A stretch of 64,000 nt of DNA, from NCBI RefSeq assembly GCF_900109465.1, contig NZ_FOAZ01000009.1, forward strand, positions 62,001 through 126,000. Reading direction: 5' to 3'. The notes under the pieces were generated by a model, which saw only the letters and a list, made by a program, of their open reading frames with translations, did not search any database and had not been told where the DNA came from. A program made the translations under genes and the position numbers. Below are positions 15,501-23,951 of the stretch, piece by piece. This DNA is from Streptacidiphilus jiangxiensis (GTDB lineage Bacteria; Actinomycetota; Actinomycetes; Streptomycetales; Streptomycetaceae). Numbering within the stretch: position 1 is the stretch's first letter; each line of letters opens with the position of its first letter.

Positions 15501-16526
15501 ATGGCCCGCATGACCCGACCACTGACCACGCCGTCCGTCGCCCAGCAGGAGCAGGAGCGGGAGCGGGAGCGGGAGCGGGAGCGGGAGCGGGAGCGGGAGC
15601 AGGTTCCGTTCCCCCTGCCGGGCGCCGCGCGCGACGCGCTGGAGGGGCTGGCGCTGGGTGACGCGTTCGGCGAGCGGTGGTTCCGGCGATTCCGCGCGCC
15701 GGAGGAGGCGGCAGCGCAGATCGCCGCGAGGATCACACCGCAGGAGTCGCCCTGGCACTGGACCGACGACACCGCGATGGCGCTCGCGCTGGTGCGGGTG
15801 CTCACCTTCCAGGACGCCGTGCACCAGGAGGACCTGGCGCTGTCCTTTGCCGCGACGTTCCTCGCCGACTCCGCGCGCGGCTACGGCTACGGCATGCACC
15901 GGCTGCTCCCCGTCCTGGCGGAGCGGCCCGAGGGGTGGCGGGAGCAGAGCCGGACCCTCTTCGAGGGTCAGGGCAGTCTCGGCAACGGCGCGGCGATGCG
16001 GGTGGCACCACTGGGTGCCTGGTTCTGCGAGGACCTGGACGAGGCCGTGGCGCAGGCCGCTTTCTCGGCCGAGGTCACCCACGCGCACCCCGAGGGTGTC
16101 GCCGGTGCGGTGGCCGTCGCCGCGGCCGCGGCGATCGCCGCGGCGGGCCGGGGGAGTGACGCACCGTCGGGCGCGGAGCTGCTGGAGCAGGTCCTGGCGG
16201 TCACCCCGGAGGGTGCTGTCCGCGAGGGCCTGCGCCGCGCCGCCGCCCTCCCGCCCGAGACCCCGCCCACGCGCGCGGCGGACCTGCTCGGGAGTGGACG
16301 ACGGATCCGCGCGAGCGACACCGTCCCCTTCGCCCTGTGGTCGGCCGCCGGGCATCTCGACGATCTCGCCGACGCCTTGTGGTCCACGGCCGCGGGCCTG
16401 GGGGACGTCGACACGACCTGCGCCATCACCGGCGGCGTGGTCGCCGCCCGCACCGGCGTCTCCGGCGTCCCCGCGACCTGGCTCACCCGCCGCGAGCCCC
16501 TCCCGGACTGGGTGGGCGCCCGCTGA
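15501..16526 (+). CDS. ADP-ribosylglycohydrolase family protein with N-terminal (Glu-Arg)n repeat
   Basis: The 341-residue enzyme has the DraG/ARH-type magnesium-binding motifs: LEGLALGDAFGERW, HWTDDTAMALALVR, GQGSLGNGAAMRVAPLG and GDVDTTCAITGGVVAA. These proteins remove ADP-ribose from proteins or small molecules. Residues 17-34 are an unusual charged stretch (QEQ then seven ER pairs then EQ) encoded by a hexanucleotide tandem repeat. The catalytic domain begins right after it. ATG codons at 15501 and 15510 are both possible starts. The next gene is convergent. Confidence 0.9.
   Translation: MARMTRPLTTPSVAQQEQEREREREREREREREQVPFPLPGAARDALEGLALGDAFGERWFRRFRAPEEAAAQIAARITPQESPWHWTDDTAMALALVRVLTFQDAVHQEDLALSFAATFLADSARGYGYGMHRLLPVLAERPEGWREQSRTLFEGQGSLGNGAAMRVAPLGAWFCEDLDEAVAQAAFSAEVTHAHPEGVAGAVAVAAAAAIAAAGRGSDAPSGAELLEQVLAVTPEGAVREGLRRAAALPPETPPTRAADLLGSGRRIRASDTVPFALWSAAGHLDDLADALWSTAAGLGDVDTTCAITGGVVAARTGVSGVPATWLTRREPLPDWVGAR
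15549..15602 (+). repeat. GAGCGG hexanucleotide tandem repeat inside the glycohydrolase gene
   Basis: Seven perfect GAGCGG copies (15555-15596) are flanked by a GAGCAG variant on each side (15549-15554 and 15597-15602). Units of six keep the frame, so copy-number change would lengthen or shorten the Glu-Arg stretch without breaking the gene. Confidence 0.95.
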
Positions 16527-16632
16527 TCCCCCGCGGGTCGCCTCCGGCGGTCCGAAGATGGTTGCCCGTCATCTCGATCACCCGGCGACGGAAGGCGAGG
16601 AGGGCGGTGCGGGTTGCGGCGGCGCGGTCCAG

Positions 16633-17169
16633 TCAGGAGAGGACCCCGGAGGGACCGACGCGCAGCTCCACCGGATGGTCGGTCACCGGCGGGAGGCAGT
16701 TGTCCCGGCTGCACGCGGCGTAGCTGACCAGAACGGTTGCCGTTCCCGAGCCCGTCGCACCGACCTGGAGGCTCGCGGTGACCGGCCCGTCCGGATAGAC
16801 CGGCAGCACGAGAGAGGTCCCGGCGAGAGGGAGCCGCACTGGCCGCTCGGCGGTGACGACCGGGCCGGCACTGAGCACGGCACTGCGCACCGTGACCCTG
16901 AGCGGCCGGCCCACTCCGTCGATGCCGGTCTGTGGGAGATCGATGCTGTAGAGGTGGTAGCCGGGGCGTTGCGGGGCGAACGTCGCCTCCAGCGTGGCAT
17001 GCGGGCCCGACCGGTCCCTGACCGTCAGTGTGACGGTCACGCCGTTCTGGGTGAACCGGCCCACCACGAAGGGCGCGGTCCCGCCCGGCCGGAGCGCCAG
17101 GAAGGCGCCGGCGGCCAGGAGTCCGGTGACGGCGGCCGCGCCGATGCCGAGCAGCAGAAACCGCCTCAT
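16633..17169 (-). CDS. DsbD-alpha-like (thiol:disulfide interchange N-terminal) membrane-anchored protein
   Basis: The 178-residue protein starts with a signal anchor (FLLLGIGAAAVTGLLAAGAFLAL). An immunoglobulin-like domain resembles the periplasmic alpha domain of DsbD: FAPQRPGYHLYSIDLP, LPVYPDGPVTASLQV and the Cys pair in AACSRDNCLPPVT, matching the family's C-x5-C-x-PP end. It would pass electrons between thiol proteins outside the membrane. The ATG overlaps the upstream thioredoxin's TGA (ATGA), so the two are translated together. DsbD's membrane beta domain is not present here. Confidence 0.75.
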   Translation of the reverse strand: MRRFLLLGIGAAAVTGLLAAGAFLALRPGGTAPFVVGRFTQNGVTVTLTVRDRSGPHATLEATFAPQRPGYHLYSIDLPQTGIDGVGRPLRVTVRSAVLSAGPVVTAERPVRLPLAGTSLVLPVYPDGPVTASLQVGATGSGTATVLVSYAACSRDNCLPPVTDHPVELRVGPSGVLS

Positions 17170-17813
17170 GCGGCCCACTTCTTCAGGAAGGCCAGGAACC
17201 CGGCCTGGTCGAAGGCAGGGTTCCCGGTCTTGTTGGTGTCGACGCGTATGGTGCCCGACGGACTGAGGATGATGATGACGGGCAGGGCGAAGTTGCTCGC
17301 GGCGTCGTAGCGCCCCAGGATGCGCATGTTCGCGTCGACGTTGTCGCCGATGTCGATCTGGACGAGGTGGTAGGAGGCGCCGAGCACGGCCCGGACCTGC
17401 GAGGTCCGGAAATCCTCGTCCATCGCCACGCAGTTGCCGCACCAGGTCGCGCCGAAGTCCAGAAGGACCTCCTTGCCGTCCGCCCGGGCCGCGGCCCGGG
17501 CGGCGTCGATCTGTGCCTGGGCGTTCGCGGACGGCGAGTAGCCGAAGGACGTGGGGACGGACGAGGCCGGCTGGGTCGTGCGGTGCGAGGCCGCGGGGCG
17601 TGCCGTCGGACGCTTCGTCGCCCGGGGGGAGGTCGGGTGCTGCGTCGTCGCATTCGACACGGCGGGAGCGGTGGTCGGGGCCCCGGCCACGCTCGCCGTG
17701 ACACTCACCGACGGCTGCGCGGCGCCGACGGTCGATGCGGTGACAGGTGAGGCGCAGCCCGCGGCCAGTACGAAGGTGGCTGCGGCGGTGAACACGGATA
17801 TCGCTTGGCGCAC
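17166..17813 (-). CDS. Lipoprotein thioredoxin-fold protein
   Basis: The 215-residue protein has a lipoprotein signal (lipobox LAAGC near residue 21) and a long Ala/Ser/Thr-rich spacer (residues 22-95). The thioredoxin domain has the active site WCGNC in VLLDFGATWCGNCVAMDEDF and the cis-proline region FALPVIIILSPSG. It is likely an extracytoplasmic disulfide reductase or the DsbD-gamma equivalent. GTG at 17813 was chosen because it starts directly before the signal peptide; a longer frame upstream has no signal. Four-base overlap with the DsbD-alpha-like gene links them in function. Confidence 0.82.
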   Translation of the reverse strand: MRQAISVFTAAATFVLAAGCASPVTASTVGAAQPSVSVTASVAGAPTTAPAVSNATTQHPTSPRATKRPTARPAASHRTTQPASSVPTSFGYSPSANAQAQIDAARAAARADGKEVLLDFGATWCGNCVAMDEDFRTSQVRAVLGASYHLVQIDIGDNVDANMRILGRYDAASNFALPVIIILSPSGTIRVDTNKTGNPAFDQAGFLAFLKKWAA

Positions 17814-18357
17814 AGTGGCTCCCGAGGATGCGTGGCCGCCGCTCCGATGGGGCGGCCCTCGTAGGGGAGATCCGTGAGCGGGTTCGGGGTCACAGAAATC
17901 CGCTGGCGGATCACGGTGGAATTCCCGGGTCCCGGCGATGCCGGCAGCCTTGCGACCCGATCTCAACCATCGGAGGGGAACGACGACCGACGCCGGGGCT
18001 TTGGTGGCCTACCTGTTCCTGTACCTGGCACGCCAGGCCGTGACTCCCGGCGATCCGAGGGATTGGGCCGGGGAGCGGTTGTATGAGCACGGGTGGCGCC
18101 GAGGCTCGGGGACGACCGGGCATGACGCTCCCTCACCGACGAGGCCGCCGGGGGCCGTGGCGTGATCTCGGCGGACACGCTGCGGCGGATGGCGCTCGCG
18201 TCGGTGGCCGCAGCGGAACGCGATCCGCAGTACCCGAGGGCGCGGTCGGCGTCGCAAGTGACCGTGTCGTCCGGGCCGAGTGCCCGCAGGCAGTCGCCCG
18301 GACCGCGCGCAGCCACTTGGCTTGCTTCCTGGGGGGTTCGGCCCGGCCCATGGCACA
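17814..18357. other. Low-coding stretch with possible frameshifted remnant
   Basis: No confident gene is seen. On the plus strand, GTG at 17874 has a good ribosome site (AGGGGAG, six bases away) and starts VSGFGVTEIRWRITVEFPG, but that frame loses protein-like character after about 40 codons. An adjacent frame then gives GALVAYLFLYLARQAV and DWAGERLYEHGWRR (to about 18110), so one frameshifted small gene may lie at 17874-18165. A GTG at 18162 opens VISADTLRRMALASVAAAERD, with no clear continuation. Confidence 0.35.
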
Positions 18358-18386
18358 ACCCTCACCCTGAGGCGCAGGGTGAGGGT
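18358..18386 (-). terminator. Terminator of the TrmB-type regulator gene
   Basis: A perfect 12-bp stem (ACCCTCACCCTG at 18358-18369 with CAGGGTGAGGGT at 18375-18386) has a 5-base loop. It lies 41 bp beyond the stop codon at 18427. Confidence 0.8.
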
Positions 18387-18426
18387 TACCCGCGTAGCTC
18401 GCGGGCGTGCGGCAGAGGGCGGTGGG

Positions 18427-19239
18427 TCAGGCGGCGGAGGTGAACGGTGTCGCTCGGGCCCACAGGTGGTCGAAGGTCTCCTGGAGCCTCGCCACCGTGT
18501 GGGCGTCGTCGACCAGGAGCACGGGGCCCGGTGCGCTGTCGGGGGCCGGATCCGCGGAGGGGAGGGTGAGCAGGGCGCGCTCGCTGTCGGTGAGGATCAT
18601 GCGGGTCTCCACCGCCGAGGTGACCCGGGCCTGCTCGCCCGCGGCCGCGAAGCTCTCCGCCCGCGCCACCAGGCGCGGGTCGCTGAGCAGGTCTGCGTGG
18701 TAGACGCAGCGCACCGAGCCGCCGGAGGCGGTGATGGCGCGGACTCGGCGGACCCAGTCCTCGTCGGCCAGGCCGTCGAAGGGTGGACGGGCGGTGGCCC
18801 GGACGGAGTGGTGGGCGTACTCGCGCCAGTGGTCCATGCGCGCGACGACGCCGAGTTCGTCGCGCGAGCGCGCGGCCGCCGGCCGCAGCCCGCTGCGCGC
18901 GGTCAGCCAGTCGGTCCGCAGCTCCGCGACCAGGTCCGAGGCGACGACCTCCAGCCGGGCCAGACTGTCGCGGTGGCCGCGGATCAGGGCCTCCGCGGCG
19001 CTGGCCGGGTCGACGGCCCGGTACGCGGCGGGCTTGCCGGGCGTCTTCGCGACCAGCCCCTGGTCGATGAGCGAGCCGAGGACGTCGTAGATGCGCTGGC
19101 GTGGGACGCGGGTGGCGTCGGCCAGATCGGGGGCGGTGGCCTGGGGGAGTCGGGCCAGAGTGGCGTAGGCGCGCGAAGAGTACGAGGTCAACCCCAGGGT
19201 TTCGAGCGCCCGTTCGCAAAACGATGCTGCCGGTGTCAT
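18427..19239 (-). CDS. TrmB-family transcriptional regulator
   Basis: The 270-residue protein has an N-terminal winged helix (SSRAYATLARLPQATAPDLADATRVPRQRIYDVLGSLIDQGLV, about residues 20-62). A helical linker and a C-terminal phospholipase-D-like sensor region (ITASGGSVRCVYHADLL, ETRMILTDSERALLTLP) follow. TrmB-type proteins sense sugars or metabolites. The ATG at 19239 overlaps a TCATATCAG region with little GC, probably its own promoter. No adjacent target operon is evident; the EF-G paralogue is upstream on the same strand behind a terminator. Confidence 0.82.
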   Translation of the reverse strand: MTPAASFCERALETLGLTSYSSRAYATLARLPQATAPDLADATRVPRQRIYDVLGSLIDQGLVAKTPGKPAAYRAVDPASAAEALIRGHRDSLARLEVVASDLVAELRTDWLTARSGLRPAAARSRDELGVVARMDHWREYAHHSVRATARPPFDGLADEDWVRRVRAITASGGSVRCVYHADLLSDPRLVARAESFAAAGEQARVTSAVETRMILTDSERALLTLPSADPAPDSAPGPVLLVDDAHTVARLQETFDHLWARATPFTSAA

Positions 19240-19303
19240 GTACCACTCATATCAGAGAGTGGCGTCCGGTTGCGAACAGTGATCCTTCAACTACTGATCG
19301 CGC

Positions 19304-19337
19304 AGTGGCCCGTTCCCCTTGCGGGGAACGGGCCACT
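19304..19337 (-). terminator. Terminator of the EF-G paralogue gene
   Basis: A perfect 15-bp stem (19304-19318 with 19323-19337) closes a 4-base loop, about 60 bp downstream of the EF-G-like stop codon. There is no T tract on either side. Confidence 0.8.
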
Positions 19338-19346
19338 GTCGTCCCG

Positions 19347-19384
19347 ATGGCCGTCACATGGCCATCACATGGCTGTCACATGGC
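19347..19384. repeat. 11-bp direct repeats (ATGGCCGTCAC type), three and a half copies
   Basis: ATGGCCGTCAC (19347), ATGGCCATCAC (19358), ATGGCTGTCAC (19369) and a partial ATGGC (19380) run head to tail between the EF-G-like stop codon and its terminator. The period of 11 bp puts every copy on one face of the helix. The middle copy contains the palindrome ATGGCCAT. Confidence 0.85.
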
Positions 19385-19397
19385 GAACGCGGGACCG

Positions 19398-21545
19398 TCA
19401 CCCGGCCGCCGGGGCGAACCCCGTGGGGCGCGCGGTGAACGTGCCGCGTCCCTGCGTCCGGCTGCGCAGACGTGTCGCGTAGCCGAACAGCTCCGCGAGC
19501 GGGACCGTCGCCGTGACCACGCCCGCGCTGCCGCGCACGACCTGGCCGGAGACCCGGCCGCGTCGCGCGGCCAGATCGCCGAGCACCGACCCGACGCTCT
19601 CCTCCGGTACCGTCACCGTCACCTCGACGACCGGCTCCAGCAGCACCATCGCGCAGCCGCCCAGCGCCTGACGCAGCGCCAGCCGACCCGCCGTGCGGAA
19701 CGCCAGATCCGAGGAGTCCTTCGGATGCGTCGCCCCGTCGGTGAGGGTCACCTTGACGCCGGTCACCCGGTGCCCGCCGAGAGGGCCCTCGGCGAGCGCG
19801 TCGCGGCAGCCCGCCTCGACCGCGCGGATCCACTCCTGCGGCACCCGCCCGCCCGTCACCGTGGAGGCGAAGACGAACTCCTCGCCGCCCTCGGTCCGTT
19901 CGAGCGGCTCGACGTCCAGCACGACCTGCGCGAACTGGCCCGCGCCACCGTCCTGCTTGACGTGACGGAACAGCACCCCGCGCACCCCGCGACCCACCGT
20001 CTCCCGGTAGCCGACCTGAGGACGCCCGACGCGCAGCTCCAGCCCGCCCGCGCGGCGCAGCTTCTCCACAGCGACCTCCAAGTGCAGCTCACCCATGCCC
20101 GACAGCACGGTCTGGCCCGTCTCCGGGTCGGTCCGCACCGCGATCGACGGATCCTCCTCGGCAAGCCGCGCCAGCAGGCCCACCAGCCGTTCGGAGTCCG
20201 TCGAACGCACCGCCTCCACCGCCACCGACACCACCGGCTCCGCCGTCCCCGGCGGCTCCAGCAGCAGCGGCGCGTGCGGCGCGCACAGCGTCGCCCCCGC
20301 CCGGGCCGCCTTCGGGCCGATCACGGCCACGATGTCGCCCGCCAAGGCCTCCGTCACATCCGCATGCCGGTCCGCCTGGACCCGCAGGATGCGGCCCACC
20401 CGCTCGGTACGCCCCGTGCCGGCGTCCAGCACCGAGTCGCCTTTGCGCAGGGTGCCGGAGTACAGACGCAGGAAGGTCAGCCGCCCCGTGGGCGCCTGTG
20501 CGACCTTGAAGACCAGCGCCGCGAGCGGCTGCGTGGGATCGGCGGCACGTTCCGCCGTCCCCGCAGCCACCCCGGCTCCGGACGTACCGTCAGCGGAGTG
20601 GACAGCAGCGGTGTCACGAGACGTCGGGGCCGACGTCCCCTTCGCCGGAGCGACATCCAACGGCGAAGGAAGGTACGAGACCACCGCGTCCAGCAGCGGT
20701 TCGACCCCACGATTGCGATACGCCGATCCACACAGCACCACCACCCCCTCTCCGGTACAGGTCACATCTCTCAGGGCCGCGGCCAGCGAGCTGTCGCTCA
20801 ACCGGCCCTCGGCGCAGAACTCCTCCAGCGCCCGCGGATGCAGCTCCGCGACCGCCTCCTCCAGCAGGTGGCGCCGGCGCAGCGCCTCCTCCCGCAGTTC
20901 GTCGGGCACCTCGCCCGCATGCAGGCCGGACTTCTCGTCCGGCCAGGTCAGCGCGCGCAGCGCGACCAGGTCCACGACGCCGGTGAAGTGCTCCTCCACC
21001 CCGATCGGCCACTGCACCACCAGCGGCACGGTGTGCAGTCGGTCCCGGATCGACGCCACGGCCGCGTCCAGGTCCGCCCCGGCACGGTCGAGCTTGTTGA
21101 CGAAGGCGATCCGCGGCACGCCGTGCCGGTCCGCCTGCCGCCACACCGCCTCGCTCTGCGGCTCCACGCCCGCCACGGCGTCGAAGACCGCGACCGCGCC
21201 GTCGAGCACGCGCAGGGCGCGCTCGACCTCGTCGGCGAAGTCGACGTGGCCGGGGGTGTCGATCAGGTTGATCCGGTGCCCCTCCCAGTCGCAGCTCACG
21301 GCCGCGGCGAAGATCGTGATGCCGCGGTCGCGCTCCTGCGGGTCGAAGTCGGTGACGGCGGTGCCGTCGTGGACCTCGCCGCGCTTATGGGTGGTGCCGG
21401 TGGCGAAGAGGATCCGCTCGGTGACGGTCGTCTTGCCGGCGTCCACGTGCGCGAGGATGCCGAGATTGCGCACCCGGGACAGGGCGGAGCCCGGACGGGG
21501 AACGGGGTGGACAGGGTGGACTGGGTTGACGGTGGTGGTACGCAC
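19398..21545 (-). CDS. Elongation factor G paralogue / ribosome-protection-type GTPase
   Basis: The 715-residue protein has EF-G domain order. G motifs are AHVDAGKTT (residues 32-40), RGITI, DTPGH, NKLD and GSAY, followed by domain II, the alpha-beta domains ([17 protein letters not shown]) and domain IV. Compared with housekeeping EF-G it has a GTG-started N-terminal extension with [10 protein letters not shown] from a 9-bp repeat. It also has a roughly 45-residue Ala/Ser/Thr insertion between the G domain and domain II (about residues 297-342). Isolation from rpsL/rpsG/tuf shows it is not the main fusA. Either a stress or alternative translocase or a TetM-like protection role is possible. 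Confidence 0.85.
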   Translation of the reverse strand: MRTTTVNPVHPVHPVPRPGSALSRVRNLGILAHVDAGKTTVTERILFATGTTHKRGEVHDGTAVTDFDPQERDRGITIFAAAVSCDWEGHRINLIDTPGHVDFADEVERALRVLDGAVAVFDAVAGVEPQSEAVWRQADRHGVPRIAFVNKLDRAGADLDAAVASIRDRLHTVPLVVQWPIGVEEHFTGVVDLVALRALTWPDEKSGLHAGEVPDELREEALRRRHLLEEAVAELHPRALEEFCAEGRLSDSSLAAALRDVTCTGEGVVVLCGSAYRNRGVEPLLDAVVSYLPSPLDVAPAKGTSAPTSRDTAAVHSADGTSGAGVAAGTAERAADPTQPLAALVFKVAQAPTGRLTFLRLYSGTLRKGDSVLDAGTGRTERVGRILRVQADRHADVTEALAGDIVAVIGPKAARAGATLCAPHAPLLLEPPGTAEPVVSVAVEAVRSTDSERLVGLLARLAEEDPSIAVRTDPETGQTVLSGMGELHLEVAVEKLRRAGGLELRVGRPQVGYRETVGRGVRGVLFRHVKQDGGAGQFAQVVLDVEPLERTEGGEEFVFASTVTGGRVPQEWIRAVEAGCRDALAEGPLGGHRVTGVKVTLTDGATHPKDSSDLAFRTAGRLALRQALGGCAMVLLEPVVEVTVTVPEESVGSVLGDLAARRGRVSGQVVRGSAGVVTATVPLAELFGYATRLRSRTQGRGTFTARPTGFAPAAG

Positions 21546-21917
21546 GGCCGAAGGCCTCTCAGGGTGATCCTGGACAGGACGGCGCGATTACCCCGCGGCG
21601 GCGCGACCGGGCGTCGGGCAGCGTGCTGCTGCCGCGCGTCGAACGGTCAGGCGAGCGCCGCGGTCCTCCGGTTCCGGCCGCGCAGCCGGCACCGGAGAAC
21701 CCGGGACACCAGGATCACCTCGTACCGCGTCAGGGGAGCCGGAACGGCGTGACGGTTGCTCATGGCCGGGCTCCCCTCGTGGTCGAAGTCAGTACAACGT
21801 CAGTGTGTTACGCGTGTGCCGCCGCGCCCGCTTCTTCCGCGGTGCGCTCGGCACGGGACGAGTCTGTCAGTGGCACGCCACCCGACGCATCCCATTTTCC
21901 CGTGCCAACTGCCTTGC
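21546..21917. other. Intergenic region with one possible small ORF
   Basis: Apart from the 38-codon ORF described separately, no gene is seen. The part at 21764-21917 is richer in A and T (GTACAACGTCAGTGTGTTACG) and probably holds the promoter for the small ORF and EF-G-like gene. GGGAAAATGGGATGC on the minus strand near 21886-21900 is just beyond the DUF6295-like stop. Confidence 0.4.
21647..21763 (-). CDS. Possible 38-residue basic peptide
   Basis: ATG at 21763 has GAGGGGAG as a plausible ribosome site. The peptide starts MSNRHAVPAPLTRYEVILVS and ends with a strongly basic RCRLRGRNRRTAALA. A short amphipathic helix (YEVILVSRVLRCRLRG) is likely. It sits upstream of the EF-G paralogue on the same strand, 101 bp away, so it might act as a leader peptide. 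I do not recognise it. Confidence 0.35.
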   Translation of the reverse strand: MSNRHAVPAPLTRYEVILVSRVLRCRLRGRNRRTAALA

Positions 21918-22184
21918 TCAGGCCTTCAGTTCCTCCGGAACGGCGGCCAGCGCCTGCTGGATCGCGTCGACCAGCTGCCGCGCGGACTCCGCGGTCAGCT
22001 CCAGCGCCACCCGGCGGGCCGGATCGCCGTCCGGGTCGGCCAGGTCGATGTTGAGCGTGTGCTCCGCCATCGCGTGCACCGGGTGGTCGAAGTAGACCGT
22101 CGCCTGGCCCACGTGGAAGAAGCCGACCCCCGGCCCCTTGGCGCTGCCGTCGATCCGGGCCTGCACCGTCGTGTAGGTGCACAT
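21918..22184 (-). CDS. Small conserved protein (DUF6295-like)
   Basis: The 88-residue protein begins MCTYTTVQARIDGSAKGPG and has VYFDHPVHAMAEHTLNIDLADP and VALELTAESARQLVDAIQQAL. I recall this pattern as the actinobacterial DUF6295 family, of unknown function. The His-rich central part (FDHPVHA, EH) could bind metal. Its ATG lies two bases after the stop of the dienelactone hydrolase gene, so they form one transcription unit and probably act together. Confidence 0.75.
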   Translation of the reverse strand: MCTYTTVQARIDGSAKGPGVGFFHVGQATVYFDHPVHAMAEHTLNIDLADPDGDPARRVALELTAESARQLVDAIQQALAAVPEELKA

Positions 22185-22186
22185 GC

Positions 22187-22930
22187 TCAGGCCCCCAGGT
22201 GCTTGCCGAAGAACGTCGCGATGCGCTCCCAGCCGTCGTTGGCCGCCGCCACGTTGTAGCTCGGGCGGTCGGTGGCGAAGAAGGCGTGACCGGCCCCCTC
22301 GTAGCTACGGGACTCGAACTCCTTGCCGTGCTCGGCGAGGATCCGCTCCAGCTCCGCCACCTGCTCCGGGCTCGGGTACTTGTCCTCCGCGCCGAACAGG
22401 CCCAGCAGCGGGGCACGCAGGCCCGGCAGCTGGTCCACCAGGTTGGTGACCTTCAACGGGAACTCCGTCGGCACCTCGCCGGTGACGAACGCGCCGTAGC
22501 AGTCCACCGCGGCGTCCACGTCGAGGTGGCAGGCGGCCAGGACGGACTGGCGTCCGCCCGAGCAGTAACCGATCGTGCCGACCTTGCCGTTCGACGTCTC
22601 CAGCCCGCGCAGGTACGCCGCCGCGCCCGCGACGTCGCCGACCAGCCGCTCGTCCGGGATCCCGCCCTGCGCCCGCGCCACCGCGGCCGCGTCCTCGGGC
22701 GACGCACCCGGCGCCTCACGCGTGTACAGGTTCGGGCACACGACGTCGTAGCCCAGCTCGGCGAACCGGCGGGCGATCTCCTTCGACCCGCGGTCCCAGC
22801 CCGGCAGGTGGTGGATGACGACGACGCCGCCCCGGCTGAAGGCGGCCTCCGGGCGGGCCACGTAGGCCTCGATCTCGTCACCGTTGTGGCCCGGGATGCG
22901 GACCAGCGTTGCGATCATGGATTCGTACAT
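22187..22930 (-). CDS. Dienelactone hydrolase family protein
   Basis: The 247-residue alpha/beta hydrolase carries the dienelactone hydrolase triad: nucleophile Cys in IGYCSGG, Asp in GLFGAEDKYPSPE and His in GAGHAFFAT. GGVVVIHHLPGWDRGSKEIARRFAELGY is the early oxyanion-side region. ATG codons at 22930 and 22918 are both possible. An AT-rich GATATAG ten bases before 22930 suggests a -10 box and a leaderless message from that start. The physiological substrate is not known; homologues act on lactones or esters. Confidence 0.87.
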   Translation of the reverse strand: MYESMIATLVRIPGHNGDEIEAYVARPEAAFSRGGVVVIHHLPGWDRGSKEIARRFAELGYDVVCPNLYTREAPGASPEDAAAVARAQGGIPDERLVGDVAGAAAYLRGLETSNGKVGTIGYCSGGRQSVLAACHLDVDAAVDCYGAFVTGEVPTEFPLKVTNLVDQLPGLRAPLLGLFGAEDKYPSPEQVAELERILAEHGKEFESRSYEGAGHAFFATDRPSYNVAAANDGWERIATFFGKHLGA

Positions 22931-23004
22931 GGGCCCAGCTATATCACGCGTTCTTGAGAGGTCCCGTTCCGCCTGTGGGGGCGCAACGGCAGGGTGAGCC
23001 GGCG

Positions 23005-23814
23005 TCACCGACCCCGTCCCGCCGGAGCGGGACCGGGCTGGCAGCGCGGGCACCAGAACACCACGCGGTCCTGCGGCGGCAGGCCCAGTCGCGCCGTCCG
23101 CACCGCCGCCCCGCAGCGCCGGCAGGGGCGGTGCGCCCGCCCGTACACCCAGTGCTGTCGATCGGGCCCCGGATCGCCCGTCGTCACGTGGCCGTGCCTC
23201 AGCTTGTTCACGAGCAGCAACTGCCGCGCCGCGTGCACCACCCGCGGCAGCTCCCCGACCTGCGCCACCGGCGTCCACGGCGACACCTGCGCGAGGAAGC
23301 AGAGCTCGTTCGCGTACACGTTCCCGATCCCGGCCAGATTGCGCTGGTCGAGCAGGGCCTCGCAGAGCGTGCGCCCCGGGGTGGCCGAGACCCGCCGCAC
23401 GGCCTCCGCCTCGTCCCAGTCGGGACCCAGCAGATCCGGCCCGAGATGGCCGACCGCCCGCGCCTCCTGCGCGGTCGGCAGCAGCTCCACCACCCCCAGC
23501 CGGTATCCGACCGCGGTCCGCTCGACGTTCCCCAGCACCGCCCGGATCTGGAACGGCTGCCCACCACTCCACGGCTCGCCGGCCGCGAAGACGCGCCACC
23601 GGCCCTCCATCCGCAGATGCGTGTGCAGCGTCAGCCCGCCCTCGATCCGCGTCAGCAGATGCTTGCCGCGCGGCACCACGTCCAGCACCTCACGCCCCAC
23701 CAGATCCGCGGTGGCGTGCGCCGGCACCCGCAACTCGGCGACCGTCAACACCTGCCCGGCCAGCGCCCGCCGCAGCTCCCACGCCGTCCGATACACCGAA
23801 TCACCCTCGGGCAC
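23005..23814 (-). CDS. nei: Fpg/Nei-family DNA glycosylase (endonuclease VIII-like)
   Basis: The 269-residue enzyme begins (V)PEGDSVYRTA: after Met removal, Pro is the Schiff-base nucleophile and Glu the proton donor. Helix-two-turn-helix DQRNLAGIGNVYANELCF and a C-terminal zinc finger (CRRCG, then CPRCQ) complete the repair enzyme. It excises oxidised bases and nicks the strand. PEGDSV rather than PELPEV points to Nei rather than MutM. The GTG at 23814 places the catalytic Pro correctly at position 2. Confidence 0.92.
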   Translation of the reverse strand: MPEGDSVYRTAWELRRALAGQVLTVAELRVPAHATADLVGREVLDVVPRGKHLLTRIEGGLTLHTHLRMEGRWRVFAAGEPWSGGQPFQIRAVLGNVERTAVGYRLGVVELLPTAQEARAVGHLGPDLLGPDWDEAEAVRRVSATPGRTLCEALLDQRNLAGIGNVYANELCFLAQVSPWTPVAQVGELPRVVHAARQLLLVNKLRHGHVTTGDPGPDRQHWVYGRAHRPCRRCGAAVRTARLGLPPQDRVVFWCPRCQPGPAPAGRGR

Positions 23815-23951
23815 CGGGCTCCTCTCCCTCTCGTCCCTGCTGCGCCCATCCTCGCACCCGGGTCCGACAACGCGAGCGCGCCAACCGGAGCGCGCCAACC
23901 CGAGCCCGAAAACCGGTGGGGCCGCGCGGCTCGATCTGTCACGCTCGCCCG

